NCBI GenBank assembly: GCA_902555945.1
Contig: CACDUS010000005.1
Span: 1-64,000 of the forward strand
From: an uncultured Pelagibacteraceae bacterium
GTDB lineage: Bacteria > Pseudomonadota > Alphaproteobacteria > Pelagibacterales > Pelagibacteraceae
Reading direction: 5' to 3'
Length of the DNA stretch: 64,000 bases
The notes beneath the pieces were generated by a model. That model searched no databases, was not told the origin of the DNA, and was given only the letters and a program-made list of their open reading frames with translations. Of this stretch, positions 26,110-35,184 are shown piece by piece. Numbering within the stretch: the stretch's first letter is position 1; the number at the start of each line of letters is the position of its first letter. The translations under genes were made by a program, and so were the position numbers.

Positions 26110-28877
26110 TGAGTTCTGAAAAAAGAAAAATTGCTTATATAGATGGTAAGCCATATGAGATTGGTGCAAACCATACATCTATTTTAAAATTTGTAAAAAG
26201 TTATGTTGGAGAAAAAAAAGTTCCAACACTTTGCGATGATCCAAATTTAGCACCTTATGGCGCATGTAGAGTTTGTTCAGTTGAAGTGGCATTGGAAAAA
26301 GATGGTCCTACAAAAGTTGTAGCATCTTGCCATACTCCAGTTGCTGAAAATCAGCATATTTTTACGTCAAATGAAAACCTTCAAAATTTAAGAAAAAACA
26401 TTGTTGAATTAGTTCTAACTGATCATCCAATGGAATGTAATACTTGTGAAGTTAATAATAATTGTGAACTTCAAACTGTTGCTAATGATTTAGGTATTTC
26501 TGATCATAGATATAATAGTCCAAAACAACATAAAGGAATTCCAAGAGATACTTCTCATGATTACATGAGAATGAATTTAGATAACTGTATTAACTGTGGA
26601 AGATGTGTAAGAGCTTGTGATGAAATACAAGGTTCATTTGTACTTACAATGTCAGGAAGAGGATTTGAATCTAGAATAACAACTGATAACGATATGATGT
26701 TTGGTGACTCATCTTGTGTTTCTTGTGGAGCTTGTGCACATACATGTCCAACTGATGCAATATCAGATGTCTTCCAATCCAAATCTGCAGCTGTAGATAA
26801 AAAAGTTAGAACAACTTGTTCTTATTGTGGAGTTGGTTGTAATTTAGAAGCATCAATCAAAAATGATAAAGTTGTAGCTATTGATACACCAAAACAAACT
26901 GAAGTTAACGCAGGTCATACTTGTATTAAAGGTAGATATGCATTTGGATTTTATGATCATCCTGACAGATTAAAAACTCCTTTAATCAAAAGAAATGGAA
27001 AATTTGAAGAAGCGTCATGGGATGAAGCTTATGATTTTATCAAAAAAGAAATGCAAAGAATTATAAAATATCATGGGCCTGATGCATTTGCTGGAATATC
27101 GTCAGCTAGATGTACTAATGAGGAAAATTATGTTTTTCAAAAAATGATAAGAGCAGCTGTCGGGACAAACAGTGTAGATTGTTGTGCAAGAATTTGTCAC
27201 TCACCTACTGCTTGGGGCATGCAACAAACATTTGGAACAGGTGCTGCTACTAATTCTACTGAAGATATTTATCATGCTGATTTATTTTTGGTCATTGGAG
27301 CCAATCCAACTAATGCACATCCAGTAACTGGAGCCAAAATAAAACAACAGGTTATGAAAGGTAAAAAACTTATAGTTTTAGATCCTATCACAACTGAACT
27401 TGCTAAACTTGCTGATTATCACATCAAGTTAAGACCCGGAACAAATGTTGCTGTGCTTAATATGATGTTACATTTTATTATTAAATCAAAATTATATAAT
27501 GCTGATTTTGTTAGAGATAGAACTGAAGGATTTGATAATTTCCTAAAGGAAATTGAGAGACAAGATGTAGATCAACTAGCAAAAGTTGCTGGTGTTGATA
27601 AACAATTAGTTAAAGAGGCAGCGATAGCTTATGCGACTGCAAAGAATTCAATGGAATTCCATGGATTAGGAGTAACAGAGCACGAACAAGGATCGAAAAC
27701 TGTAATGCTAATTGCAGATCTTGCAATGATTACTGGAAACATTGGAAGAAAAGGAGTTGGTGTAAATCCATTAAGAGGTCAAAATAATGTTCAAGGTGCT
27801 GCAGATATGGGATGCCAACCACATCAAGGTGCTGGATACTTTGAGGTTTCAGATGAAAAAAATCAAAAATTTTATACTGAAAAATATGGAGTGACACATC
27901 CAACAAAAGCTGGATTAAAAATTCCACAAATGTTTGATGCAGCAATTAAAAAAGATATTAAAGGTATTTGGATAATTGGTGAAGATATTGTGCAGACAGA
28001 TCCAAATAGTGCTCATGTTGTAGAAGCAATGAACTCATTAGAGTTATTAGTAGTACAAGAAATATTTATGAGTGAAACAGCTAAACTTGCAACTGTCGTT
28101 TTACCTGGAACTACATTCTTAGAAAAAGATGGAACGTTTACTAATACTGAAAGAAGAGTACAAAGAGTAAATAGAGCTGTACCACCACTGCCAGGAACAA
28201 AACCTGATGGAGTTATAGTAACAGATATGATGCAAAAACTTGGATTTGATCAACCAGATTATGATGCTGACCAAGTATTGGCTGAAATTGCAGATATAGT
28301 TCCTTTCTTTAAAGGTATCACAAGAGAAAGACTAGGAAAATTCGGCTTACAGTGGCCTGTAAAAGAAGATGGAACAGACACTAAAATCTTACATACTGAC
28401 GAATTTAAATTAGGAAAAGGAAGATTGAAAAGCTTTGACTGGAAAGAATCTACTGAAATTACAAATAACCAAAAAGACTATCCATTAATATTAACTACCA
28501 GCCGAGTTTTACAACATTATAACGCTGCTACAATGACTAGAAGAACAAACAATATAAATATTGTTGATGAAGATGTGCTGCTAGTACATCCTAAAGATGC
28601 TGCAGATAGAGATTTGAATACTGGAGATATCGGAAGATTATATTCTGGAAGAGGTGAAGTGGCTCTTAAAGTAGAAGTTACAGATAAAGTTAAAGAAGGT
28701 ATCGTTTTCACTACATTCCATTTCCCAGAACATATGGTGAATATGGTAACTGGACATGGAAAAGATGAAGAAACAATGTGTGCAGAATACAAGGTTTCAT
28801 CAGTTCAGGTACAAAAAATTTCAAATCAATTTAAAACTGAAGTTAAGCCTAAAGAACACCAAGCAGAAGTAAGTTAA
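26109..28877 (+). CDS. fdsA: Formate dehydrogenase catalytic subunit, Mo-bis-MGD
   Basis: Oxidises formate to CO2. The 922-residue protein has a NuoG-like N-terminus: [2Fe-2S] cysteines in CDDPNLAPYGACRVC, a His/Cys3 cluster in DHPMECNTCEVNNNC, then two ferredoxin-type sets CINCGRCVRAC and CVSCGACAHTC. The molybdopterin domain begins at TCSYCGVGCNL. The Mo ligand region is CCARICHSPT, so the enzyme is of the cysteine type, not selenocysteine. MoCo-binding motifs GANPTNAHPV and NPLRGQNNVQGAADMG follow. With fdsB it forms a soluble NAD-reducing enzyme. Confidence 0.95.
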   Translation: MSSEKRKIAYIDGKPYEIGANHTSILKFVKSYVGEKKVPTLCDDPNLAPYGACRVCSVEVALEKDGPTKVVASCHTPVAENQHIFTSNENLQNLRKNIVELVLTDHPMECNTCEVNNNCELQTVANDLGISDHRYNSPKQHKGIPRDTSHDYMRMNLDNCINCGRCVRACDEIQGSFVLTMSGRGFESRITTDNDMMFGDSSCVSCGACAHTCPTDAISDVFQSKSAAVDKKVRTTCSYCGVGCNLEASIKNDKVVAIDTPKQTEVNAGHTCIKGRYAFGFYDHPDRLKTPLIKRNGKFEEASWDEAYDFIKKEMQRIIKYHGPDAFAGISSARCTNEENYVFQKMIRAAVGTNSVDCCARICHSPTAWGMQQTFGTGAATNSTEDIYHADLFLVIGANPTNAHPVTGAKIKQQVMKGKKLIVLDPITTELAKLADYHIKLRPGTNVAVLNMMLHFIIKSKLYNADFVRDRTEGFDNFLKEIERQDVDQLAKVAGVDKQLVKEAAIAYATAKNSMEFHGLGVTEHEQGSKTVMLIADLAMITGNIGRKGVGVNPLRGQNNVQGAADMGCQPHQGAGYFEVSDEKNQKFYTEKYGVTHPTKAGLKIPQMFDAAIKKDIKGIWIIGEDIVQTDPNSAHVVEAMNSLELLVVQEIFMSETAKLATVVLPGTTFLEKDGTFTNTERRVQRVNRAVPPLPGTKPDGVIVTDMMQKLGFDQPDYDADQVLAEIADIVPFFKGITRERLGKFGLQWPVKEDGTDTKILHTDEFKLGKGRLKSFDWKESTEITNNQKDYPLILTTSRVLQHYNAATMTRRTNNINIVDEDVLLVHPKDAADRDLNTGDIGRLYSGRGEVALKVEVTDKVKEGIVFTTFHFPEHMVNMVTGHGKDEETMCAEYKVSSVQVQKISNQFKTEVKPKEHQAEVS

Positions 28878-28882
28878 ATTTA

Positions 28883-30331
28883 ATGACCATTGGATGGTGC
28901 TTCGACAATACTTATTCTAAATTACCAGATCCATTTAAAGAAGAAATCGGTCCTATTCCTGTAAAAAATCCCGAATTAATTATTTTAAATAAAAATCTTT
29001 CCAAAGATCTAAATCTAGATTTTTCTAATCTAGATATTAAAATAATTTCTGAATTATTATCAGGAAACACTCTTCCGCAAGGAAGTAACAGTATTGCACA
29101 AGCATATGCTGGTCATCAATTCGGTCACTTTACAATGTTAGGTGATGGAAGAGCTGTTTTAATTGGAGAACATCTATCTAAAAAAAAAGATAGATACGAT
29201 ATTCAGTTTAAAGGTTCTGGAAAAACAGCTTTTTCTAGAAATGGTGATGGAAGAGCTGCTTTAGGACCAATGTTAAGGGAATATATAATTAGCGAAGCAA
29301 TGTATAACCTGGGTATTCCCACAACAAGAAGTTTAGCAGTTGTAAAAACAGGTGAAGAAGTAATAAGAGAAAAAACTTTACATGGAGCAATACTAACAAG
29401 AGTGGCCCTAAGTCATATAAGAGTCGGAACTTTTCAATACATTGCTGCTAGAGAAAAAAAAGATGAATTAGAAATACTTTTGGATTATGTGATTAAAAGG
29501 CATTACCCAAATATTCAAAACTCAAAAAATAAAGCATTAGATCTATTAAAATTGGTAATGGAAAAACAAATTGATCTAGTTGTTAATTGGATGAGAGTTG
29601 GTTTTATTCATGGTGTAATGAACACTGACAACATGAGTATTTCGGGTGAAACAATTGACTACGGTCCTTGTGCTTTTATGGATATTTATGATCCAAAAAC
29701 TGTATTTAGTTCAATTGATCAAATGGGAAGATATGCTTATTGTAATCAGCCAGTTATTACAAAATGGAATTTATCAAGATTTGCAGAGTGTTTAATTCCA
29801 TTAATTGATAAAGATCAAAATAAATCTATAGAGCTAGCAACTGAAATAATCAACTCTTTTGAAAAAAATTATGAAGAGAAGTGGCTAAATATGATGAGAG
29901 ATAAATTAGGATTATTTGGAATAGAAGATAAAGATAAATTTTTAATTCTTGATTTGTTAACTTGGATGCATCAAAAAAAATTAGATTATACAAATACGTT
30001 TTGCCATCTAATGAACTCAGAGATAGAGGAAAACGAAATTTTTAAGGATCATGATTTTCAAAATTGGAAAAAAAGATGGCAGGAAAGATTAAAAACTAAT
30101 AATAATTCTCCTGAAAAATATAATAAATTAATGAGAAGTGTTAATCCTATGGTGATACCAAGAAATCATAAAGTAGAAGAGGTTTTAAATGAAGCTAATA
30201 ATAATAACATAGAGCCGCTAAAGAGATTTTTAGAAATTTTAAATAACCCCTATTCTGAACAAAAAAATATAAAAGAATTTCAATCACCCTCTTTTTCAAA
30301 AGAAAAATATCAAACTTTTTGTGGAACTTAA
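28883..30331 (+). CDS. selO: SelO/YdiU family pseudokinase (protein AMP-transferase)
   Basis: Members transfer AMP to protein side chains and are linked to redox stress. The 482-residue protein has the family's GHQFGHFTMLGDGRAVLIGE, the KGSGKTAFSRNGDGRAAL loop, LTRVALSHIRVGTFQY, and the kinase-like VMNTDNMSI and DYGPCAFMD (in place of DFG). E. coli members end in a redox Cys pair; here a single Cys lies 3 residues from the end (FCGT). It follows fdsA after 5 bases, so it may be read with the formate dehydrogenase genes. Confidence 0.93.
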   Translation: MTIGWCFDNTYSKLPDPFKEEIGPIPVKNPELIILNKNLSKDLNLDFSNLDIKIISELLSGNTLPQGSNSIAQAYAGHQFGHFTMLGDGRAVLIGEHLSKKKDRYDIQFKGSGKTAFSRNGDGRAALGPMLREYIISEAMYNLGIPTTRSLAVVKTGEEVIREKTLHGAILTRVALSHIRVGTFQYIAAREKKDELEILLDYVIKRHYPNIQNSKNKALDLLKLVMEKQIDLVVNWMRVGFIHGVMNTDNMSISGETIDYGPCAFMDIYDPKTVFSSIDQMGRYAYCNQPVITKWNLSRFAECLIPLIDKDQNKSIELATEIINSFEKNYEEKWLNMMRDKLGLFGIEDKDKFLILDLLTWMHQKKLDYTNTFCHLMNSEIEENEIFKDHDFQNWKKRWQERLKTNNNSPEKYNKLMRSVNPMVIPRNHKVEEVLNEANNNNIEPLKRFLEILNNPYSEQKNIKEFQSPSFSKEKYQTFCGT

Positions 30332-31435
30332 TTAAAGAACATAAGGCTCAGGTCTTGCCTTTTTTCCTAAAACTCTTTCAACTGCCATATTCGATATATC
30401 AATTGATTGATATGCACCAGTTGTTATTAATTCTGTCAAAGCTCTTCCTATTCCAGGTGCTTGCATCAAACCTCTTCCAGTAAAACCCGTAGCTAAATAA
30501 ACATTATCGAATTTTGGATGTTTTCCTACAACTGCATTATTATCTAATCTGTTACAGTCATAATAACCTGCCCACCCACCTGTTAATTTTAATTCTTCCA
30601 TTGCAGGAATTCTATGTGCTAAAGCAGGCCAAACGAGTTCTTCAAAATCATCCCAAGCAGGCTCAAGATCTTTTGCATCAAAGACTGATTTAGGTGATCC
30701 TGCTAAATACTCCTTTCCTTCTGGTCGCCAGTAAACTCCTGTTGTCAAATCTCCAGTCAAAGGCATTTCAGGAATATGTTTTGGACACTTAACTCTAAAA
30801 ACAGTGTGTTTTTGTGGTTCAACGGGTATATCCTCTAAAAGTTCTTTAGTCCAACATCCTGCAGCTGAAATAATTGTTTTTGCTTTTATTTCTGAGAGTG
30901 ATTTAACTTCACCTTTTGTAAATTCTGCACCAAGTTCTGTGGCTTTACTCTTCAAGGCACTATGAAACATAAATGGATCAATCCAGCCTTCACTCTGATT
31001 GTCAGTAAATGTTGCAGTTTCGATTCCCTCACTATTAATATATGAAAAAAATTTTGTTAATTCAGAACCTTTAATATTTTTTGTTCCAGCATCACAAGCT
31101 TTATGATTTTCTAAAGCTTTATATTGTTCCTCTGCATGTTCTTGTCCAAACATAAGTAAATAACCATTTGTGACCATACTGGCTGTTGGTTTAGGGTTTT
31201 TTTCAGTTTTAAGCAGTTCAGGTATTTGAAAAATAAATTCTCTTGCAAACTTTCCGAGCAAAATATTTTCTTTTTGAAAAAACTGTCTTCTAAATCCACC
31301 TAGTGAAAGTGGGAATGATGCATTTTTATAAGTTGGATCTCTTTCAATAACTTTTACTTTTCTACCCTCTTTAGATAAAAAATAAGCCGTTGCAGCTCCG
31401 ATTATTCCACCACCAACTATTACAACATCATCCAT
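30332..31435 (-). CDS. FAD-dependent oxidoreductase, DAO family
   Basis: A 367-residue flavoprotein of the D-amino-acid/sarcosine oxidase fold. The FAD-binding motif VVIVGGGIIGAATAYFLS lies at residues 4-21, the substrate-side beta sheet includes TTGVYWRPEGKEYLAGSP, and the C-terminus has the second FAD contact in ATGFTGRGLMQAPGIG. The GFRRQFF segment resembles FOXRED1-like and dimethylglycine or sarcosine dehydrogenase-type proteins. The substrate is probably a secondary or N-methyl amine. It is convergent with selO, and its start is 1 base from the TspO stop. Confidence 0.82.
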   Translation of the reverse strand: MDDVVIVGGGIIGAATAYFLSKEGRKVKVIERDPTYKNASFPLSLGGFRRQFFQKENILLGKFAREFIFQIPELLKTEKNPKPTASMVTNGYLLMFGQEHAEEQYKALENHKACDAGTKNIKGSELTKFFSYINSEGIETATFTDNQSEGWIDPFMFHSALKSKATELGAEFTKGEVKSLSEIKAKTIISAAGCWTKELLEDIPVEPQKHTVFRVKCPKHIPEMPLTGDLTTGVYWRPEGKEYLAGSPKSVFDAKDLEPAWDDFEELVWPALAHRIPAMEELKLTGGWAGYYDCNRLDNNAVVGKHPKFDNVYLATGFTGRGLMQAPGIGRALTELITTGAYQSIDISNMAVERVLGKKARPEPYVL

Positions 31436-31918
31436 TTAATTTAACATTAATAGGTTAAAATTCAGAAATAGTGCATAGCAACACCAAAGTAAATAGGGAA
31501 TCATTAAATAATAACTTACAAAATTGACACGCTTAAACCTTATAATAAGAACAACAATTAAAAAGATTAAGATTATTAGTACAACCAATGCAAAAAATAT
31601 TTGGTGCAAACCGAAAAAAACAATACTCCAAGTTGTATTAAAAACTATATGAATAAAATAGATATAAACAGTATTTACATCTCGATTTTTAGTATGCCAA
31701 AAAAACCAAATGGCTAATGTCATCATCAAATATAGTGTTGTCCATACAGGAGCAAATATCCAGTCTGGAGGATTATAGGCTGATTTTACAAGTTGCGAAT
31801 ACCAAGGTTCTTTAAAGCTTATTGAAGCTAAACCTCCAATAAATGAAGCTGAAAAAGTGATAACAAAAAAAAGTATAAAAGATAAAAATTTATTTTTAAA
31901 CATATAAGTATTATACAT
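31436..31918 (-). CDS. TspO/MBR family protein
   Basis: A 160-residue membrane protein with five predicted helices. Trp- and Pro-rich segments PWYSQLVKSAYNPPDWIFAPVW and YLMMTLAIWFFW match the TspO core, which binds tetrapyrroles in bacteria and sterols and drugs in animals. In Rhodobacter it modulates pigment genes and porphyrin export. It is first in a minus-strand pair with the FAD oxidoreductase and divergent from the SDR gene over only 9 bases. Confidence 0.9.
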   Translation of the reverse strand: MYNTYMFKNKFLSFILFFVITFSASFIGGLASISFKEPWYSQLVKSAYNPPDWIFAPVWTTLYLMMTLAIWFFWHTKNRDVNTVYIYFIHIVFNTTWSIVFFGLHQIFFALVVLIILIFLIVVLIIRFKRVNFVSYYLMIPYLLWCCYALFLNFNLLMLN

Positions 31919-31927
31919 CTTTATATA

Positions 31928-32689
31928 ATGAATAAAAAAACTATTTGGATAACTGGTGGGAGCACAGGCATAGGCAAAGCTTTAGCTATAAAGTTTGCTA
32001 GCGAAGGTTGGAATGTAGCGGTTTCTGCAAGGCGTGAAAATCTACTTAAAGAAATTTCAGATAATAATAATAATATTCATGGATTTCCCCTAGATGTAAC
32101 AGATAAGTCAAAATGTAGAGAAGTTTTCGAGCAAATTAAAAATAAGTTTCAAGATATTGATATTTGTTTTTTTTCAACAGGAACTTGGAATCCAAAAAAA
32201 GAAAAGGATATTGATGTTGAACAAATAGAAGATGTATTTAAAGTAAATTTTTTTGGCACACTAAATAGTATTAAAGCTGTAGAAGAGCATTTTAAAAATA
32301 AAAAAGAAGGTATTATAACTATTGTTTCATCTATAGCTGGATATAGAGGTTTGCCAAATTCTACTGGTTATGGACCTTCCAAATCTGCTCTGAATAATTT
32401 AGCAGAGAGTTTATATTTTGATTTTAAAAGATCAAATGTACGTGTTTGCTTAGTTTCACCTGGATTCATAAAAACACCAATGACAGATAAAAATGATTTT
32501 AAAATGCCATTTTTAAAAACTACTGAGTATGCAGCTGATAAGATTTATGATGGGTTGATTAATAAGAATGTATTTGAAATTCATTTTCCAAAATCATTAA
32601 CTTTTATACTTAAAATTTTAAGCTTCTTACCAAGCAAAATATATTTCAGTTTGGTGGGTAAAATGACAAAATATCAAAAAAAAAATTAA
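31928..32689 (+). CDS. Short-chain dehydrogenase/reductase
   Basis: A 253-residue classical SDR: cofactor motif TGGSTGIG at residues 8-15, catalytic serine in VSSIAG, and tyrosine/lysine in GYGPSKSAL. The C-terminal 45 residues, including FPKSLTFILKILSFLPSKIYF, look membrane-seeking, as in lipid-modifying SDRs. It converges with the DUF3833 lipoprotein gene, overlapping by 4 bases, and lies beside the Cfa-like methyltransferase cluster, which suggests lipid chemistry. The substrate is unknown. Confidence 0.85.
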   Translation: MNKKTIWITGGSTGIGKALAIKFASEGWNVAVSARRENLLKEISDNNNNIHGFPLDVTDKSKCREVFEQIKNKFQDIDICFFSTGTWNPKKEKDIDVEQIEDVFKVNFFGTLNSIKAVEEHFKNKKEGIITIVSSIAGYRGLPNSTGYGPSKSALNNLAESLYFDFKRSNVRVCLVSPGFIKTPMTDKNDFKMPFLKTTEYAADKIYDGLINKNVFEIHFPKSLTFILKILSFLPSKIYFSLVGKMTKYQKKN

Positions 32690-33234
32690 TCTTTAACAAA
32701 TACTACTGTAAGTTCAGCAACTTTAATACCAAACTTTGTCATTGTAGCTCTGTTTATGGCAACACGATCATCTTGTTTAAATATCCAATCATCAAAAGTA
32801 ATTTTCATTTCTTTTCCTTTAACTGGAACTAAAAGGACATACTCAAATTTAAATGCTGGACCATAAGAATAACCTTTTGCTTTTCCAACAACATCTCCTG
32901 CAGTTCCTTCATAATTATTTTCATCAATTTTGGTTATTTGCCATTGTCTATTCTGAATTTCACCATCATCCCAATTAAATTTTTCATCAAGTATTAATTG
33001 GTTTCCATCCCATTTACCATTTAAGTCTGCTGAGAACTGTCTTATAACTTTACCGGATCTATTTTGAAGAATCCCCCAAGCTTTCACATTACCTGATAAG
33101 TATTCCTCTATAATTAATCTTGGTTCTTTACCTTTAAAATCCTCTGGTTTCATAGCACTATTATTTGAACAATTAGTAATTAAGAATAATGAAATTATCA
33201 ATAAAATTGATTTGAAGTTTATTATTTTTCTCAC
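32686..33234 (-). CDS. DUF3833 family lipoprotein
   Basis: A 182-residue exported protein. Residues 1-21 form a signal with a lipobox-like LITNC; the Asn before the Cys is unusual, so lipidation is likely but not certain. The mature part is a beta-rich, lipocalin-like domain with FSADLNGKWDGNQLILDEKFNWDDGE and YGPAFKFEYVLLVPVKGKEM, typical of DUF3833. It is the last gene of the minus-strand cluster with the methyltransferase, DUF1365 and an FAD oxidoreductase, and starts 14 bases after the repaired methyltransferase stop. Confidence 0.82.
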   Translation of the reverse strand: MRKIINFKSILLIISLFLITNCSNNSAMKPEDFKGKEPRLIIEEYLSGNVKAWGILQNRSGKVIRQFSADLNGKWDGNQLILDEKFNWDDGEIQNRQWQITKIDENNYEGTAGDVVGKAKGYSYGPAFKFEYVLLVPVKGKEMKITFDDWIFKQDDRVAINRATMTKFGIKVAELTVVFVKD

Positions 33235-33248
33235 ATCTCTCCTTTTAA

Positions 33249-34426
33249 TTATTTGTTTTGTAATGAAAATTGAATTAGATCAATATTTTTTGATTTAAAT
33301 CCAGCTTCACAATACGAAAGGTAAAATTCCCACATTCTTCTAAATGTTGAGTCAAAACCTTGGTTCTTTATTAAATCCCATTTTTATTAAATTCATTTCT
33401 CCATAAGGCTAATGTACTAGAATAATGATCAGAATAAGAATCATATGATTTTATAGTCAAACCATTTTCAGACACATGTTTATTCAAACTATTTTTACTT
33501 GGAAGAAATCCTCCAGGAAAAATATATTTTTGAATGAAATCTTGTTTATTTTTATACCTATCAAATAAACTGTCGTCTATTGTAATTGCTTGGATCGCGG
33601 CTGTACCACTATTTGCTAAGTTTTCTTTTATGGTTTTAAAATAACTTTGCAAATAGTTTTGGCCAACCGCTTCAATCATTTCAATTGAAGCTATTGAATT
33701 ATATTTATCGTTTAAATCTCTATAATCTTTTATTTGGATATTAACTTTTTCATTTAAACCACATTTATGAATTCTTTCTTTCGCATACTCATATTGTTTT
33801 TTGGAAATTGTAATACAATCTAGTTTTATATCGTATTTTTTTCCTAAATATTCTGCAAATCCTCCCCATCCACATCCGATCTCTAAAACTTTATCTCCAT
33901 TTTTTGGTTTGATTAGATTAATTAATTTTTGATATTTATTATTTTGAGCATCTGATAAATCTTGATTTTTTTTTTCGAAAATAGCACTTGAATATGTAAG
34001 AGTTTTATCAAGCCAAAGTGAAAAAAATTCATTTCCTAAATCATAATGTTTAGCGATATTTTCTTTACTTCTACTTTTTGTATTCTTAATAAAAATATTT
34101 TTTAGAAAGTTTATAATTGGTAAATCTAATAATCCTGAAAATTTATAGATTACCTTTATATTTCGAGCTGTAATTTCAATTAGGTTTGATAAATTGTCTG
34201 TTTCAAATTCATCTCTCATGTAGCACTCTGCGAAACCAATGCTTCCACCTTTAATTAAATTAAAAGTGAAATTTGGTTTTTTTATCTTTATGTAAGCTTT
34301 CAAAGAATCTTCAGGATTTCCAAACTTGATTATTACACCGTCAAAACTTGTGATTTCCAAGTAACCAGACTCGATATCCTGTAAAATCTTAAATACAATC
34401 TTATCCGCAAAATTATAAAGGTTCAT
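33249..34426 (-). CDS. Cyclopropane-fatty-acid-synthase-like methyltransferase, interrupted by a frameshift
   Basis: A SAM-dependent methyltransferase acting on membrane fatty acyl chains. The open frame from 34426 runs 351 codons with the Cfa features KHYDLGNEFFSLWLDKTLTYSSA and VLEIGCGWGGFAEYL, then stops at 33371 after NEFNKNGI. In another frame the missing C-terminus continues without a break to a TAA at 33249: WDLIKNQGFDSTFRRMW, then YLSYCEAGF. One extra A in the five-A run (plus strand T5 at 33381-33385) joins them as FNKKWDLIK. The full protein would have about 392 residues. Sequence error, recent decay or slippage are the options. Confidence 0.85.
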
Positions 34427-35184
34427 TAATTTTCAAAAGATATATTATTTTTTATATTTAATTTTTTTTTTATGAATTTAATTCCTTTAGCCCATAATTT
34501 AAACGCTTCAAAATGTATCGCTGAGATAATTTTAAAAGTCATTAAAGGGTGTTTAAAATATGATTTTATTAGCTGTGAGCTTGTAAGATCTGCTCTTATT
34601 CCATCTTGAGAAGCATATAATATTTTTTCATTTAATTGATATTGATCAATTATGACTGATATTTTTTCTGAAGGTTTTAAAATTCTAAAAAAATAATTAC
34701 AATTCATTTCAATAAATGGTGATACATGAAATTTTTTTTCACAATTGTGTTGTAAAAGATTATCATTTTCTACTTTAAAAATATAAGTATGCTGTTCCCC
34801 AAATGTATTTTTAACTTCATATAATATGGAAATTAATTCATCTTTATTGTTATAAATATAAAAAACACTTAAAGGATTAAATACATAACCTAAAATTCTT
34901 GGATAACACAAAAGTTTTATCTTAATATTTTGATTATTTATTTTATTTTCATTTAAATTTTTTTTAACCCATTCAACTAATGATGTTCCATCTCTATCAC
35001 CGTGATCTTTGTCAAAAAAGCTAATTAAGTTAAATTTATTATATGAAAAGAAACTTATATTTTTATCTAAAATTTTTAATTCTGATAAATCAATTAAAAG
35101 AGAGAATACTTTATATTTAAAAAAATGTAATTTTGGTTTAAATCTTTTATGAATTACTGTTCCATTATAAATTGCACTAGTCAT
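34426..35184 (-). CDS. DUF1365 family protein
   Basis: A 252-residue protein of the DUF1365 family, found next to Cfa-like methyltransferases and FAD oxidoreductases in many proteobacteria. Family features are the N-terminal YNGTVIHKRFKPKLHFFKYKVF-type segment, DHGDRDGTSL, LCYPRILGYVFNPLSVFYIYN and FHVSPFIEMNCNYFF. The biochemical role is not firmly known. It overlaps the preceding oxidoreductase gene by 8 bases and the methyltransferase start by 1 base, so the three are translated as a unit. Confidence 0.9.
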   Translation of the reverse strand: MTSAIYNGTVIHKRFKPKLHFFKYKVFSLLIDLSELKILDKNISFFSYNKFNLISFFDKDHGDRDGTSLVEWVKKNLNENKINNQNIKIKLLCYPRILGYVFNPLSVFYIYNNKDELISILYEVKNTFGEQHTYIFKVENDNLLQHNCEKKFHVSPFIEMNCNYFFRILKPSEKISVIIDQYQLNEKILYASQDGIRADLTSSQLIKSYFKHPLMTFKIISAIHFEAFKLWAKGIKFIKKKLNIKNNISFEN

